The translations under genes and the position numbers were made by a program. 64,000 nt of DNA, from the NCBI RefSeq assembly GCF_010726245.1, contig NZ_AP022561.1, positions 1,984,001 through 2,048,000 on the forward strand, given 5' to 3'. Shown one piece after another: positions 1 through 7,352 of the stretch. Numbering within the stretch: the stretch's first letter is position 1; the number at the start of each line of letters is the position of its first letter. Source of the DNA: Mycolicibacterium aichiense (GTDB lineage Bacteria > Actinomycetota > Actinomycetes > Mycobacteriales > Mycobacteriaceae). Under the pieces are notes generated by a model. The model was not told the origin of the DNA. It was given only the letters and a program-made list of their open reading frames with translations, and did no database searches.

Positions 1-193
1 CCGCAGCGACGGCCGCCACCTGGGACCGGCCGGCCAGTCGGCGCAGCTGCTGGGTCTGCTCGACGGCCCGGGCGTACCACGCCCCGCACTGGTCACAGGT
101 GGTGAGATGCTCGTCGACCCGGGCCGCGGGAACGGGTTCACGTTCGCCGTCGATCCGGGCTGACAACGCCTCCCTGGCGACATCGCAGTCCAC
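1..193 (-). CDS. zf-HC2 zinc-finger (anti-sigma-like) protein, 3' end outside window
   Basis: I read this partial gene directly; it starts at GTG 193 and runs off the left edge, leaving about 64 residues. The N-terminus contains EHLTTCDQCGAW, which fits the H-x3-C-x2-C zinc motif of ZAS-type anti-sigma factors (zf-HC2). The family usually holds a sigma factor inactive in the cytoplasm, often through a following membrane segment. That part is not visible here, so topology and partner are unknown. It is divergent from the ArsR gene at 272. The start is chosen because it directly begins the conserved VDCDVAREALS segment; no strong ribosome-binding site is visible. Confidence 0.6.
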   Translation of the reverse strand, partial: MDCDVAREALSARIDGEREPVPAARVDEHLTTCDQCGAWYARAVEQTQQLRRLAGRSQVAAVAA

Positions 194-258
194 GGATCAA
201 TAGTCGCCTACGGAGGCCGGATTGTTCCAGCGTCCCGGGTCCAGCCCGACTGCTGGGC

Positions 259-264
259 TAGATT
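259..264 (+). promoter_or_regulatory. -10 hexamer TAGATT, leaderless promoter of the ArsR gene
   Basis: TAGATT is followed by 7 nt and then ATG 272. This is the mycobacterial TANNNT -10 spacing at which the start codon coincides with the transcript start. No Shine-Dalgarno is visible. Confidence 0.55.
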
Positions 265-271
265 CCTAGGC

Positions 272-604
272 ATGGATGCCCCAGGCGACACGGCGAAGGT
301 CGAGCTTGCCTCGTCCGCGCTGGCCGATGTCGACATCCACGGTTGGACGCAACGCTTCGATCTGTTGTCCGACCCGCACCGGCTGGAGATCCTGCTCGGG
401 CTGCACCGAGCGCCCGGCATCTGCGTCGGCGACCTTGCCGCCGCCGTCGGACGCTCGGAAAACGCTGTCTCGCAAGCACTTCGGGTGCTACGTCAGCAAG
501 GCTGGGTTACCTCGACGCGAGTGGGGCGTCAGGTCAGCTACCGGCTGGAAGACCACACCGTGCACGATCTGTTGCACTGGATCGGCGCCGCTCACTCGGA
601 GTGA
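272..604 (+). CDS. ArsR/SmtB-family metal-responsive repressor, probably Co/Ni
   Basis: A 110-residue winged-helix protein. The recognition helix is around SENAVSQALRVLRQQGW (about residues 67-83), followed by a beta-wing at TRVGRQVSYRL. Family members leave DNA when they bind a metal. The last helix is rich in possible ligands (D94, H95, H98, D99, H102, H108, E110), resembling the alpha-5 metal sites of NmtR/CzrA, although the spacing is not the exact DxH-x10-HxxH pattern. It lies 118 bp upstream of a cobalt/nickel ECF importer, so it most likely represses that operon. The gap holds two inverted repeats suited to be operators. Metal identity is inferred from context only. Confidence 0.8.
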   Translation: MDAPGDTAKVELASSALADVDIHGWTQRFDLLSDPHRLEILLGLHRAPGICVGDLAAAVGRSENAVSQALRVLRQQGWVTSTRVGRQVSYRLEDHTVHDLLHWIGAAHSE

Positions 605-618
605 GTGAACTGTTCACT
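604..618. promoter_or_regulatory. Perfect 15-bp palindrome AGTGAACTGTTCACT
   Basis: Two 7-bp arms, AGTGAAC and GTTCACT, flank a single T. It starts on the last base of the arsR stop codon. It is a candidate operator for the ArsR protein, in the gap before cbiM. Confidence 0.45.
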
Positions 619-622
619 TCAT

Positions 623-644
623 TATCTGTACAGGTAGACAGATA
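623..644. promoter_or_regulatory. Inverted repeat TATCTGT-N8-ACAGATA before cbiM
   Basis: Two perfect 7-bp half-sites separated by 8 nt, AT-rich compared with the surroundings and 79 bp upstream of the ATG of cbiM. Half-site size and spacing suit an ArsR-family dimer. It is the better operator candidate of the two palindromes here. Confidence 0.45.
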
Positions 645-722
645 TCTGGCCGGCCGATTAGGGTTGACCGTTGGGGGCCGAGCCGATCGCGAGGAGACAC
701 GTTGAGCGTCCAGGTCACGGCC

Positions 723-1406
723 ATGCACATGAGCGACGGCCTGGTCAACGCGCCCACCTCGGTGATGTTCGGGGTGCTGGCGATCGCCGCGGTGGCGTTG
801 TGCGGCTGGCGGGCGCGTACCGAACTCGATGAGCGCACCGTCCCCTTGGCCGGGCTGGTCGCCGCCTTCATCTTCGCGGTCCAGATGATCAACTTTCCGA
901 TCCTGCCCGGCGTGAGTGGGCATCTCCTCGGTGGCGCACTCGCCGCGATCCTGGTCGGCCCGTATACCGGGGTGCTGTGCATCACGATCGTGCTGGTGGT
1001 GCAGTCCCTGTTGTTCGCCGACGGCGGGGTGACCGCACTGGGGATGAACATCACCAACATGGCCCTGATCGGCGTTGCCGCGGGATACGCCGCCGCTCGG
1101 ATTCTCTACGCGCTGGTGCGACGGCGCCGTCCCGGTTCGGTACCGGCGCTCGGGGTCGTTGGTTTCCTCTCAGCGCTGTTCGGAACAGTCTGCGCGGCAA
1201 TGGGATTCGTGGCCGAATACGCGATCGGCGGTTCCGCGCCGACCTCGCTGGACACGGTCGGCGCCTACATGCTCGGTACCCATGTCCTGATCGGTATCGG
1301 CGAAGGGCTGATCACGGCGGTGACCGTGATGGCCGTCGCCCGGTCCCGCCCGGACCTCGTCTATCTGCTGCGCCGTCATCGCGACCGTGAGGCGGTGGCC
1401 GCGTGA
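723..1406 (+). CDS. cbiM: Energy-coupling factor transporter substrate-binding membrane subunit CbiM
   Basis: The S component of a cobalt/nickel ECF importer, about 227 residues and mostly hydrophobic helices. CbiM/NikM proteins bind the metal with their own N-terminus (Met1-His2...DG). ATG 723 gives MHMSDG, which fits that requirement. An upstream in-frame TTG at 702 has a good GAGGAG ribosome-binding site but would bury Met-His behind seven residues, so I prefer 723. It is the first gene of cbiM-cbiN-cbiQ-cbiO and overlaps the next gene by 4 bp. Regulation by the upstream ArsR is likely. Cobalt and nickel cannot be told apart from sequence alone, but B12 genes lie in the same window. Confidence 0.9.
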   Translation: MHMSDGLVNAPTSVMFGVLAIAAVALCGWRARTELDERTVPLAGLVAAFIFAVQMINFPILPGVSGHLLGGALAAILVGPYTGVLCITIVLVVQSLLFADGGVTALGMNITNMALIGVAAGYAAARILYALVRRRRPGSVPALGVVGFLSALFGTVCAAMGFVAEYAIGGSAPTSLDTVGAYMLGTHVLIGIGEGLITAVTVMAVARSRPDLVYLLRRHRDREAVAA

Positions 1407-1759
1407 GCGCCCAGGCCGTGGCCCGGAATTGGCGGTTCTGGGTGGGATTCGGGGTGGCGATCCTGCTGATCGCCGGTGTGGTGTCCTACTTCGCCAGTTC
1501 GAGCCCGGACGGACTGGACTCGGCAACATTGCAGGGGTGTCAGGTCGTCCACACCGACCACGGTGAACAACTGACCGGCACCTGCATCGCCCAGCACGCG
1601 ACCGAACACACCATGGCCGCCTCGCCGCTGGCCGACTACACGATCTTCGGTCACCCGGCCACGAGTGGACTCGCCGGCGTCATCGGCGCCGTCGTCGTGC
1701 TGGGCATCGCCTTCGGCGGATTCTGGCTGATCGCGCGCAGCCGCCGCGCGAAGGACTGA
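1403..1759 (+). CDS. cbiN: CbiN-like PDGLE-domain auxiliary subunit of the Co/Ni importer
   Basis: A 118-residue protein with an N-terminal membrane helix (WRFWVGFGVAILLIAGVVSYF), an extracytoplasmic loop beginning SSSPDGLD and a second helix near residues 85-110. The PDGLD sequence matches the PDGLE signature of CbiN/NikN accessory subunits, which promote metal loading of CbiM. The GTG start overlaps the cbiM stop (GTGA), indicating translational coupling. The loop contains Cys and several His residues (GCQVVHTDHGE, CIAQHATEHT) that could handle metal. It is longer than a typical CbiN. Confidence 0.8.
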   Translation: MSAQAVARNWRFWVGFGVAILLIAGVVSYFASSSPDGLDSATLQGCQVVHTDHGEQLTGTCIAQHATEHTMAASPLADYTIFGHPATSGLAGVIGAVVVLGIAFGGFWLIARSRRAKD

Positions 1760-1760
1760 G

Positions 1761-2537
1761 ATGGGAGCCGGGCACTCCCACCCGCTCTACCGGGACGGCG
1801 ATTCGGTGGTGCACCGCGCGCCCGCCGAAGTCAAGATCGCCGGACTCGTGTTGTTCGTCCTCGCGGTGGTGGCCACCCCGCGGGAGATGATCTGGCCGTT
1901 CGCTGTCTACGCCGTGATCGTGTTGATGGTCTGGCGGGTGGCCACGATCCCGCTGCGATGGATCCTGCCGCGGATGCTGATCGAGGCGCCGTTCATCGTG
2001 CTTGCCGTGTTGCTGCCGTTCGCCGAAGGCGGCGAACGCGTCTCGGTCGGCGGTCTGCAGTTGTCGGTGGCCGGGTTGTGGGCGGCGTGGGGGATCGTGG
2101 TCAAGGGCACGCTCGGTGTGGCCGCCTCGCTCACCGTCGCCGCCACCACGTCGGCGCGTGAGCTGCCGCTGGCGTTGAGCCGGCTCGGTGTGCCGGGGCT
2201 GGTGACCTCGATGCTCGTGTTGATGATCCGCTACATCGACCTGCTGTCGGCGGAAGTCAGCCGGATGCGAATGGCGCGGATCTCCCGCGGCGACTCTCCG
2301 CGAGCCATCCATCAGATCGGTGCGATCGCGAAAGGCGTTGGGGCGTTGTTTCTTCGGTCCTATGAGCGGGGCGAGCGCGTGTACCTGGCGATGACGTCAC
2401 GTGGTTTCGACGGCAAGGTGCCCGAGTTGGCGATCGTCGGGGCCGGTCCGCGGGCCTCGGGGGCGCAGTGGGTGTTCGCGCTGACGCCGGCGGTGGCCGC
2501 GGCTGCGGTGGCGGCGACCGCTTGGGTGCTTCGATGA
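1761..2537 (+). CDS. cbiQ: Energy-coupling factor transporter transmembrane subunit CbiQ (EcfT)
   Basis: A 258-residue EcfT-type membrane subunit that links the ATPase to CbiM. Several hydrophobic helices are visible, as are the two coupling Arg-Gly motifs typical of the family: RMARISRG (about residues 171-178) and AMTSRGFDG (about residues 208-216). It begins one base after the stop of the CbiN-like gene and its stop overlaps the cbiO start (ATGA), so the four transporter genes form a tightly coupled operon. Confidence 0.9.
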   Translation: MGAGHSHPLYRDGDSVVHRAPAEVKIAGLVLFVLAVVATPREMIWPFAVYAVIVLMVWRVATIPLRWILPRMLIEAPFIVLAVLLPFAEGGERVSVGGLQLSVAGLWAAWGIVVKGTLGVAASLTVAATTSARELPLALSRLGVPGLVTSMLVLMIRYIDLLSAEVSRMRMARISRGDSPRAIHQIGAIAKGVGALFLRSYERGERVYLAMTSRGFDGKVPELAIVGAGPRASGAQWVFALTPAVAAAAVAATAWVLR

Positions 2538-3274
2538 GCACGCCGGCGATCCGGGTCCAGGGTCTGCACTACCGCTATCCCGACGGCCGGGTGGCCCTCG
2601 ACGGTGTCGATCTGCGCATCGCGCCCGGCGAGCGGGTAGCCATCCTCGGCCCCAACGGGGCAGGCAAGACCACGCTCATGCTGCATCTCAACGGCGTCCT
2701 CACCGCCACGTCGGGGACCGTCGAGATCAGTGGAATCACGTTGACTCGCAAGAGCCTTCGTGACATCCGGCGCCGCGTCGGGCTGGTGTTCCAGGATCCC
2801 GACGATCAGCTGTTCATGCCCACGGTCGCCCAGGACGTCGCGTTCGGCCCCGCAAACTTCGGGCTCACCGGCGATGCGCTGGCCGCCCGGGTGGCCGCCG
2901 CGTTGGAGGTCGTATCGATGACCGAGCACGCCGACCGCAGTCCCGCGCACCTGTCCGGCGGGCAGCGCCGCCGCGCCGCATTGGCCACCGTCCTGGCCTG
3001 CGAGCCCGAGATACTGGTGCTCGACGAGCCCTCGGCGAATCTCGATCCGGTCGCGCGCCGGGAACTGGCCGAGACCCTGCCGACGCTGGCGGCGACGATG
3101 GTGATCGTCACCCACGACCTCCCGTATGCCGCTCAGCTGTGCGACCGGGCGATCGTGCTCGACGGCGGCGTGGTGGTCGCCGACGACACCGTCACCGCGG
3201 TGCTGTCCGACGCCGAATTGCTGGCCGCCCACCGGCTCGAATTGCCCTGGGGTTTCGTGGCTCCCACGCGCTGA
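2534..3274 (+). CDS. cbiO: Energy-coupling factor transporter ATP-binding protein CbiO
   Basis: A 246-residue ABC ATPase that powers the cobalt/nickel importer. Visible motifs are Walker A GPNGAGKT (about residues 39-46), Q-loop VFQDPDDQ, signature LSGGQRRR, Walker B ILVLDEPSANLD and the switch histidine in VTHD. The start is ATG 2534 because it overlaps the cbiQ stop and gives the expected MSTPAIRVQGLHYRYPDG; a longer reading frame from 2468 would run through cbiQ. It converges on the minus-strand oxidoreductase gene with only 6 bp between the stops. Confidence 0.93.
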   Translation: MSTPAIRVQGLHYRYPDGRVALDGVDLRIAPGERVAILGPNGAGKTTLMLHLNGVLTATSGTVEISGITLTRKSLRDIRRRVGLVFQDPDDQLFMPTVAQDVAFGPANFGLTGDALAARVAAALEVVSMTEHADRSPAHLSGGQRRRAALATVLACEPEILVLDEPSANLDPVARRELAETLPTLAATMVIVTHDLPYAAQLCDRAIVLDGGVVVADDTVTAVLSDAELLAAHRLELPWGFVAPTR

Positions 3275-3280
3275 GAGTTC

Positions 3281-4531
3281 TCAGTTGGCCAGCGACAACG
3301 TCACCGGACCGCCGTGTTCGTCGACGCCGTCGAGGATGCTCGACGGGACGCGGAACACCCGTCCTGGCGATGCAGGCCAGGGGAGGGTCTTGCGCCCGAC
3401 GATCCTGCCATCCTGCCGGGCAACGACTTTCGGGATGCGGACCAGCCGATCAGTCCACAACAGAAGCCGGTGCCGGGCGGGCGCCGGATCGCCGGGACGC
3501 AGCAGGTTGGGGGCCACCCAGCGCAACGGCGCCTCGGCGTGGATCGGAACTCCTGCATCGGCGGGCCGGTTACCGGCGAGGTGGGCGCGGACCCGGTCGG
3601 CGACGTGGCGACCGTCGAGTGCGGCGATGTCGGCGGTGTCGACGGGGTGCAGCAGGTTGCCGATCGCGAAGACCCCGGGCCGGCTGGTACGCAGCGCCGT
3701 GTCCACGACGGGGCCGAGGGTTCCGGGATCGATGTCGAGGCCGGTGCTGCGGGCGAGCTCGTGATCGGGGATCCAGTCGCCGGTCAGGACGACGGTGTCG
3801 CAGTCGACGATGCGCCGATGCCCGGTGTCGAGGTTCTCGACCTCCACACCGGTGACTGTCGGCTTGCCGATGATCCGCACCACCCGGGTGCGTGTGGCGA
3901 TCTGCAGTCCCAGCAGCGGTGACCGGCCGGCGAGGTTGAACACGCCGTAGGACTCCGGTGAGGGGTATTCGGTTGTCATCAGGGCGGTGTGGCAGCCGAC
4001 GTGTTTGAGGGTGAGCACCGCCGAGTAACTGACCAGCTCGGCGCCGACCACAACAGCTCGCCGGCCGACGCTGCGGTGCTTGAGATGCACCGCGTTCTGC
4101 AACAGGCCGGTGGTGTAGACGCCCGCCCCGCGGTCGCCGGGAATCAGCCGGGCCGGGCGCGGACGTTCACGGGCGCCGGTGGCCAGCACGATGGCCCTGG
4201 CGGTGAGGTCGTAACGCCCCTGCGGAGAGGTGATCTCGAGTGTCTGATCGTCGGCCCAGCCGGTCACCATCGCGTTGGTGCGTATCGCCGCGCCGGCGGC
4301 GCGGGCATCCCGGGTGAGGCGCGCAGCGTAGGCGGGCCCGCTGATGAACGTCTTCCGGTCACGCATTCCGTAGCCCGGGTGATCGCTGTGTCGCGGGATC
4401 CCGCCGGCTTCTGATTCACGTTCCAGGACAACGATGTTCAGTGTGCTGTTGCGCGCCAGGTCGGCGGCGGCGGTCAGACCGGCGGGGCCGGCGCCGACGA
4501 TCGCGACGTCGACCGTTTCGGTGGCGGTCAT
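3281..4531 (-). CDS. NAD(P)/FAD-dependent oxidoreductase, partner of the GlpA-like dehydrogenase
   Basis: A 416-residue pyridine-nucleotide-disulfide-type flavoprotein. It has an N-terminal FAD fold (VAIVGAGPAGLTAA, about residues 9-22), an ATGARERPRP segment and a second nucleotide-binding region (RRAVVVGAELVSYSA). There is no redox CxxxxC or CxxC pair. The family includes the second flavoprotein found beside BFD-tailed glycerol-3-phosphate dehydrogenases, thought to pass electrons between FAD and NAD(P). It is the last gene of the operon; its start overlaps the upstream stop (TGATG). Its exact electron acceptor cannot be read from the sequence. Confidence 0.8.
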   Translation of the reverse strand: MTATETVDVAIVGAGPAGLTAAADLARNSTLNIVVLERESEAGGIPRHSDHPGYGMRDRKTFISGPAYAARLTRDARAAGAAIRTNAMVTGWADDQTLEITSPQGRYDLTARAIVLATGARERPRPARLIPGDRGAGVYTTGLLQNAVHLKHRSVGRRAVVVGAELVSYSAVLTLKHVGCHTALMTTEYPSPESYGVFNLAGRSPLLGLQIATRTRVVRIIGKPTVTGVEVENLDTGHRRIVDCDTVVLTGDWIPDHELARSTGLDIDPGTLGPVVDTALRTSRPGVFAIGNLLHPVDTADIAALDGRHVADRVRAHLAGNRPADAGVPIHAEAPLRWVAPNLLRPGDPAPARHRLLLWTDRLVRIPKVVARQDGRIVGRKTLPWPASPGRVFRVPSSILDGVDEHGGPVTLSLAN

Positions 4532-5925
4532 CAGTGCGTCCCCTGGTAGGTCTCACGGTCGAACAACGACTGAACTTCGGCGCCACAGAAGAACGCCTGG
4601 CAGCGACCGTTCATCACGCGGGTGCGTCGCCGCAGTCCGTCCACGGAGGTGGGTGGGATCACCGAATGGCAGGCGTCGCGAATCTCACCTTCGGTGACGC
4701 GTTCGCAGAAGCACACGATGCGCCCGTAGGCCGGGTCGGCGTCGATCGCCTCGGGCTGCTGGAAGGGGCGGGGGAATGCCTCGCCCAGATTCGGCATCCG
4801 CGGGGGAGGCGGCAGGTCCGTCTTCGGCACCAACGACAGGCCGGCGTCGGCGAGTTGGTCACGCACATATTCGGCCACGGCCATACCGGCGGTCAGACCG
4901 GTGGAGCGGATGCCGCCGACGAGCAGGTAGCGCTGAGTCGGGTCGGCCTCGATCAGATAGTCGCCGTGGTCGATGGCCGCACGGAGGCCGGAGTAGGTGG
5001 CGGTGACTTCCTCCTCGAGAAGGCGTGGCATCAGCGCCTTGCCCTTGCCCAGCAGGAATTCGAAGCCGGCTTCGGAGGTGCCGGTGGCGGTGCGGTCCTG
5101 CAGATCTTCGGACGTGGGTCCCAGCATGACGTTGCCGTAGATGGTCGGACTGACGAGCACGCCCTTGCCGCGTGCGGTCGGCACCGGCAACACGATCTTG
5201 TCCACCAACGCGCGGGCGAGCTTGTCGTAGACGATGAGTTCACCGCGGCGCGGGGTGACCGTGAACCGGTGATGGCCGAACAGGGCGTCGACGCGATCAG
5301 CGCCGAGTCCCGCTGCGTTGACGATCCACCGCGCGGTGACCTCTCCGCCGCCGGTGTGAACGGTGGTGGCCTGCGCTCCGACGTCGACACCGTCGACCCG
5401 GTGGTCGGTCAGCAGCACGGTCCCGCGGTTGACGGCATCGGTGGCCAGGGCGAGGTTCACCGTCCACGTGCAGATGATGGATTCGTCGGGGACGGTCAAG
5501 CCACCGAGCGCGCCCGGTCCGAGGTTCGGGATATCGGCGTAAACCGCCGCGGCGTCGATGATCTCGCAGCCGTGGTAACCGTTGTCTTCGGCCTTCTTCC
5601 GCAAGCCGGGCAGGGCGTCGAGTTGCTCCTGGTCCCAGGCCACCAGGATGGCACCGGTGCGTTCGATCGGGATGCCCGTATGCGTGGCGTAGTCGGAGAG
5701 CAGGTGGTAGCCGCGGTGCACCATCGTCGACTCGAGCGTGCCGGGTTTGGCGTCGAAGCCGGTGTGCAGGATCGCGGTGTTGGCTTTACTGGTGCCGTCG
5801 CCGACGTCGCTGCGGGCTTCTATGAGCGCGACCGAGAGTTGGTGGCCGGACAGTTCACGGGCGATCGCCGATCCGACGATGCCCGCGCCTATGACGACGA
5901 CGTCGTAGGCGGTGGGGGTGGTCAT
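4531..5925 (-). CDS. FAD-dependent glycerol-3-phosphate dehydrogenase-like protein with C-terminal BFD [2Fe-2S] domain
   Basis: A 464-residue GlpA-type protein. The N-terminal DAO fold has VVIGAGIVGSAIARE and SKANTAILHTGFD. The C-terminal 70 residues form a BFD-like ferredoxin domain with CFCERVTEGEI and GRCQAFFCG supplying four cysteines. GlpA proteins oxidise sn-glycerol-3-phosphate to dihydroxyacetone phosphate. The gene is coupled to an FGGY kinase that would make the substrate, and to a second FAD protein. The start is ATG 5925, five bases after AGGAG; an in-frame GTG one codon earlier (5928) is possible. The substrate could be another polyol phosphate. Confidence 0.82.
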   Translation of the reverse strand: MTTPTAYDVVVIGAGIVGSAIARELSGHQLSVALIEARSDVGDGTSKANTAILHTGFDAKPGTLESTMVHRGYHLLSDYATHTGIPIERTGAILVAWDQEQLDALPGLRKKAEDNGYHGCEIIDAAAVYADIPNLGPGALGGLTVPDESIICTWTVNLALATDAVNRGTVLLTDHRVDGVDVGAQATTVHTGGGEVTARWIVNAAGLGADRVDALFGHHRFTVTPRRGELIVYDKLARALVDKIVLPVPTARGKGVLVSPTIYGNVMLGPTSEDLQDRTATGTSEAGFEFLLGKGKALMPRLLEEEVTATYSGLRAAIDHGDYLIEADPTQRYLLVGGIRSTGLTAGMAVAEYVRDQLADAGLSLVPKTDLPPPPRMPNLGEAFPRPFQQPEAIDADPAYGRIVCFCERVTEGEIRDACHSVIPPTSVDGLRRRTRVMNGRCQAFFCGAEVQSLFDRETYQGTH

Positions 5926-7352
5926 CACATCTCCTGGGAGGGGTAGGTGGTGGCGGCGAGTTCACGCCACCGATCACGAAATTCGTCGGCCCGGTGTCCC
6001 GTCCAATTCGGTTGGTAGGTCGCCGAAGGCGCCCAGTCCGCAACGACCTCGGGCAGAGACTGCTTCGGAGACTGGCTCAGCCGGGCCAGCGCCGCCGCAC
6101 CGAGTGCGGTGGCATGGGCGGACGGATAGACCTCGACAGGCACCTGCAGGATGTCGGCGCACGCCTGCATCAGGACCGTGGACTGAGTCAGTCCACCGTC
6201 GGCGCGCAGCGTGGTCAGCGGAGTCGTGGTGTCGGCATTGATGGCGGTGACCAACTCGGCTATCTGAGCGGCGATGCCCTGCAGGACGGCCAGCACCAGA
6301 TGTCCGCGGTCGGTCGACAACGTCATCCCCGAAATCGACGCCTTCGCTTGAGATTTCCACCACGGTGCGGCCAGCCCGGCCAGTGCGGGCACACACAGCA
6401 CCCCGTTGCTATCCGGGGCCGCGATACCGTCCATCTCCTCGGCGCCGCCGACGATGCCGAGCGAGCTGAGCCAGCGGACGGCTGACGCCGCGGTGTACAC
6501 CTGGCCGTCGACGCAGAACGTGTCGCGGCCCCCGAGCCGCCAGGCCACCGAGGAGGTCAACCCGGTCGTGGAGCGCACGCCGGTGGTCCCGGTGTTGGCC
6601 AACAGGAACGCACCGGTGCCGAAGGTGCACTTGGCCATACCCGGCTCGAAGCAAGCCTCGGCCAGCAGTGCTGCCTGCTGATCGACGACAATCCCGCCGA
6701 CCGGAATATCGCCGCCGAATACTGTTGTCGTGCCGATGGTTTCGTCGTTGCCGACAATGTCGGGCAGGCGCTCGCCGTCGAGCCCGAACAGCGCCAGCAA
6801 CTCGTGACTCCAGTCCTTGGCGCCCAGATCGACCGCCAGTGACCGGCTGGCGGTGGTGGCGTCGGTGACGAACTCTCCGGTCAACTGGTGCAGCAGCCAG
6901 GTGTCCGAGGTGGTCACCACGCCGGCGGTCTCGACGTTGCGACGCAGCCACGCCATCTTCGGTGCGGAGAAGTACGGATCGAGTACCAGTCCCGTTCGGG
7001 CGGCGACCATCTCGCTCCACTCGCCCAGGGCCGCGCACAGCGGTTCGGCGCGGCGGTCCTGCCACACGATCGCGGGGGTCAAGGCACGGCCGGTGTCGGG
7101 ATCCCACGCCAACACCGTCTCGCCCTGATTGGCCAACGAGACCGCGTCGATCGGGCGGTTCGCCTGGGCCAGCGCCCCGCGCCCGGCGGACAGGACCGAC
7201 TCCAGCAATTCGTCCGGGTCCTGTTCGACGCCACCGCCGTCCAGATAGCGCGGATGCACCGCGACCTCGGCCAGGCCCACCACACCCTCGACCGCGTCGA
7301 CGACGATGGCCTTGGTGCCCGACGTGCCCTGGTCGATGGCCAGCACGGTCAT
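5925..7352 (-). CDS. FGGY-family carbohydrate kinase, glycerol kinase-like
   Basis: A 475-residue cytosolic sugar/polyol kinase of the actin-like ATPase fold. It shows the N-terminal phosphate loop AIDQGTSGTKAIVVD, the FGGY core around KCTFGTGAFLLANTG, and the C-terminal DGGLTQSTVLMQACADIL. It would phosphorylate glycerol or a related polyol for the downstream GlpA-like dehydrogenase. I start at ATG 7352 (MTVLAIDQGTSG), which overlaps the permease stop (ATGA); an open frame extends another 160 codons upstream but lies over the permease and lacks family similarity. It is shorter than classical GlpK (about 500 residues), so glycerol specificity is probable rather than proven. Confidence 0.85.
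   Translation of the reverse strand: MTVLAIDQGTSGTKAIVVDAVEGVVGLAEVAVHPRYLDGGGVEQDPDELLESVLSAGRGALAQANRPIDAVSLANQGETVLAWDPDTGRALTPAIVWQDRRAEPLCAALGEWSEMVAARTGLVLDPYFSAPKMAWLRRNVETAGVVTTSDTWLLHQLTGEFVTDATTASRSLAVDLGAKDWSHELLALFGLDGERLPDIVGNDETIGTTTVFGGDIPVGGIVVDQQAALLAEACFEPGMAKCTFGTGAFLLANTGTTGVRSTTGLTSSVAWRLGGRDTFCVDGQVYTAASAVRWLSSLGIVGGAEEMDGIAAPDSNGVLCVPALAGLAAPWWKSQAKASISGMTLSTDRGHLVLAVLQGIAAQIAELVTAINADTTTPLTTLRADGGLTQSTVLMQACADILQVPVEVYPSAHATALGAAALARLSQSPKQSLPEVVADWAPSATYQPNWTGHRADEFRDRWRELAATTYPSQEM

Noticed and set aside
605..722. Possible cobalamin riboswitch before cbiM
   Set aside because: The 118-bp gap is too short and I see no B12-box; the palindromes point to protein operators.
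3271..3284. CTGAGAGTTCTCAG palindrome at the cbiO/oxidoreductase junction
   Set aside because: Six-bp arms with a 2-nt loop cannot form a good RNA hairpin; probably chance.
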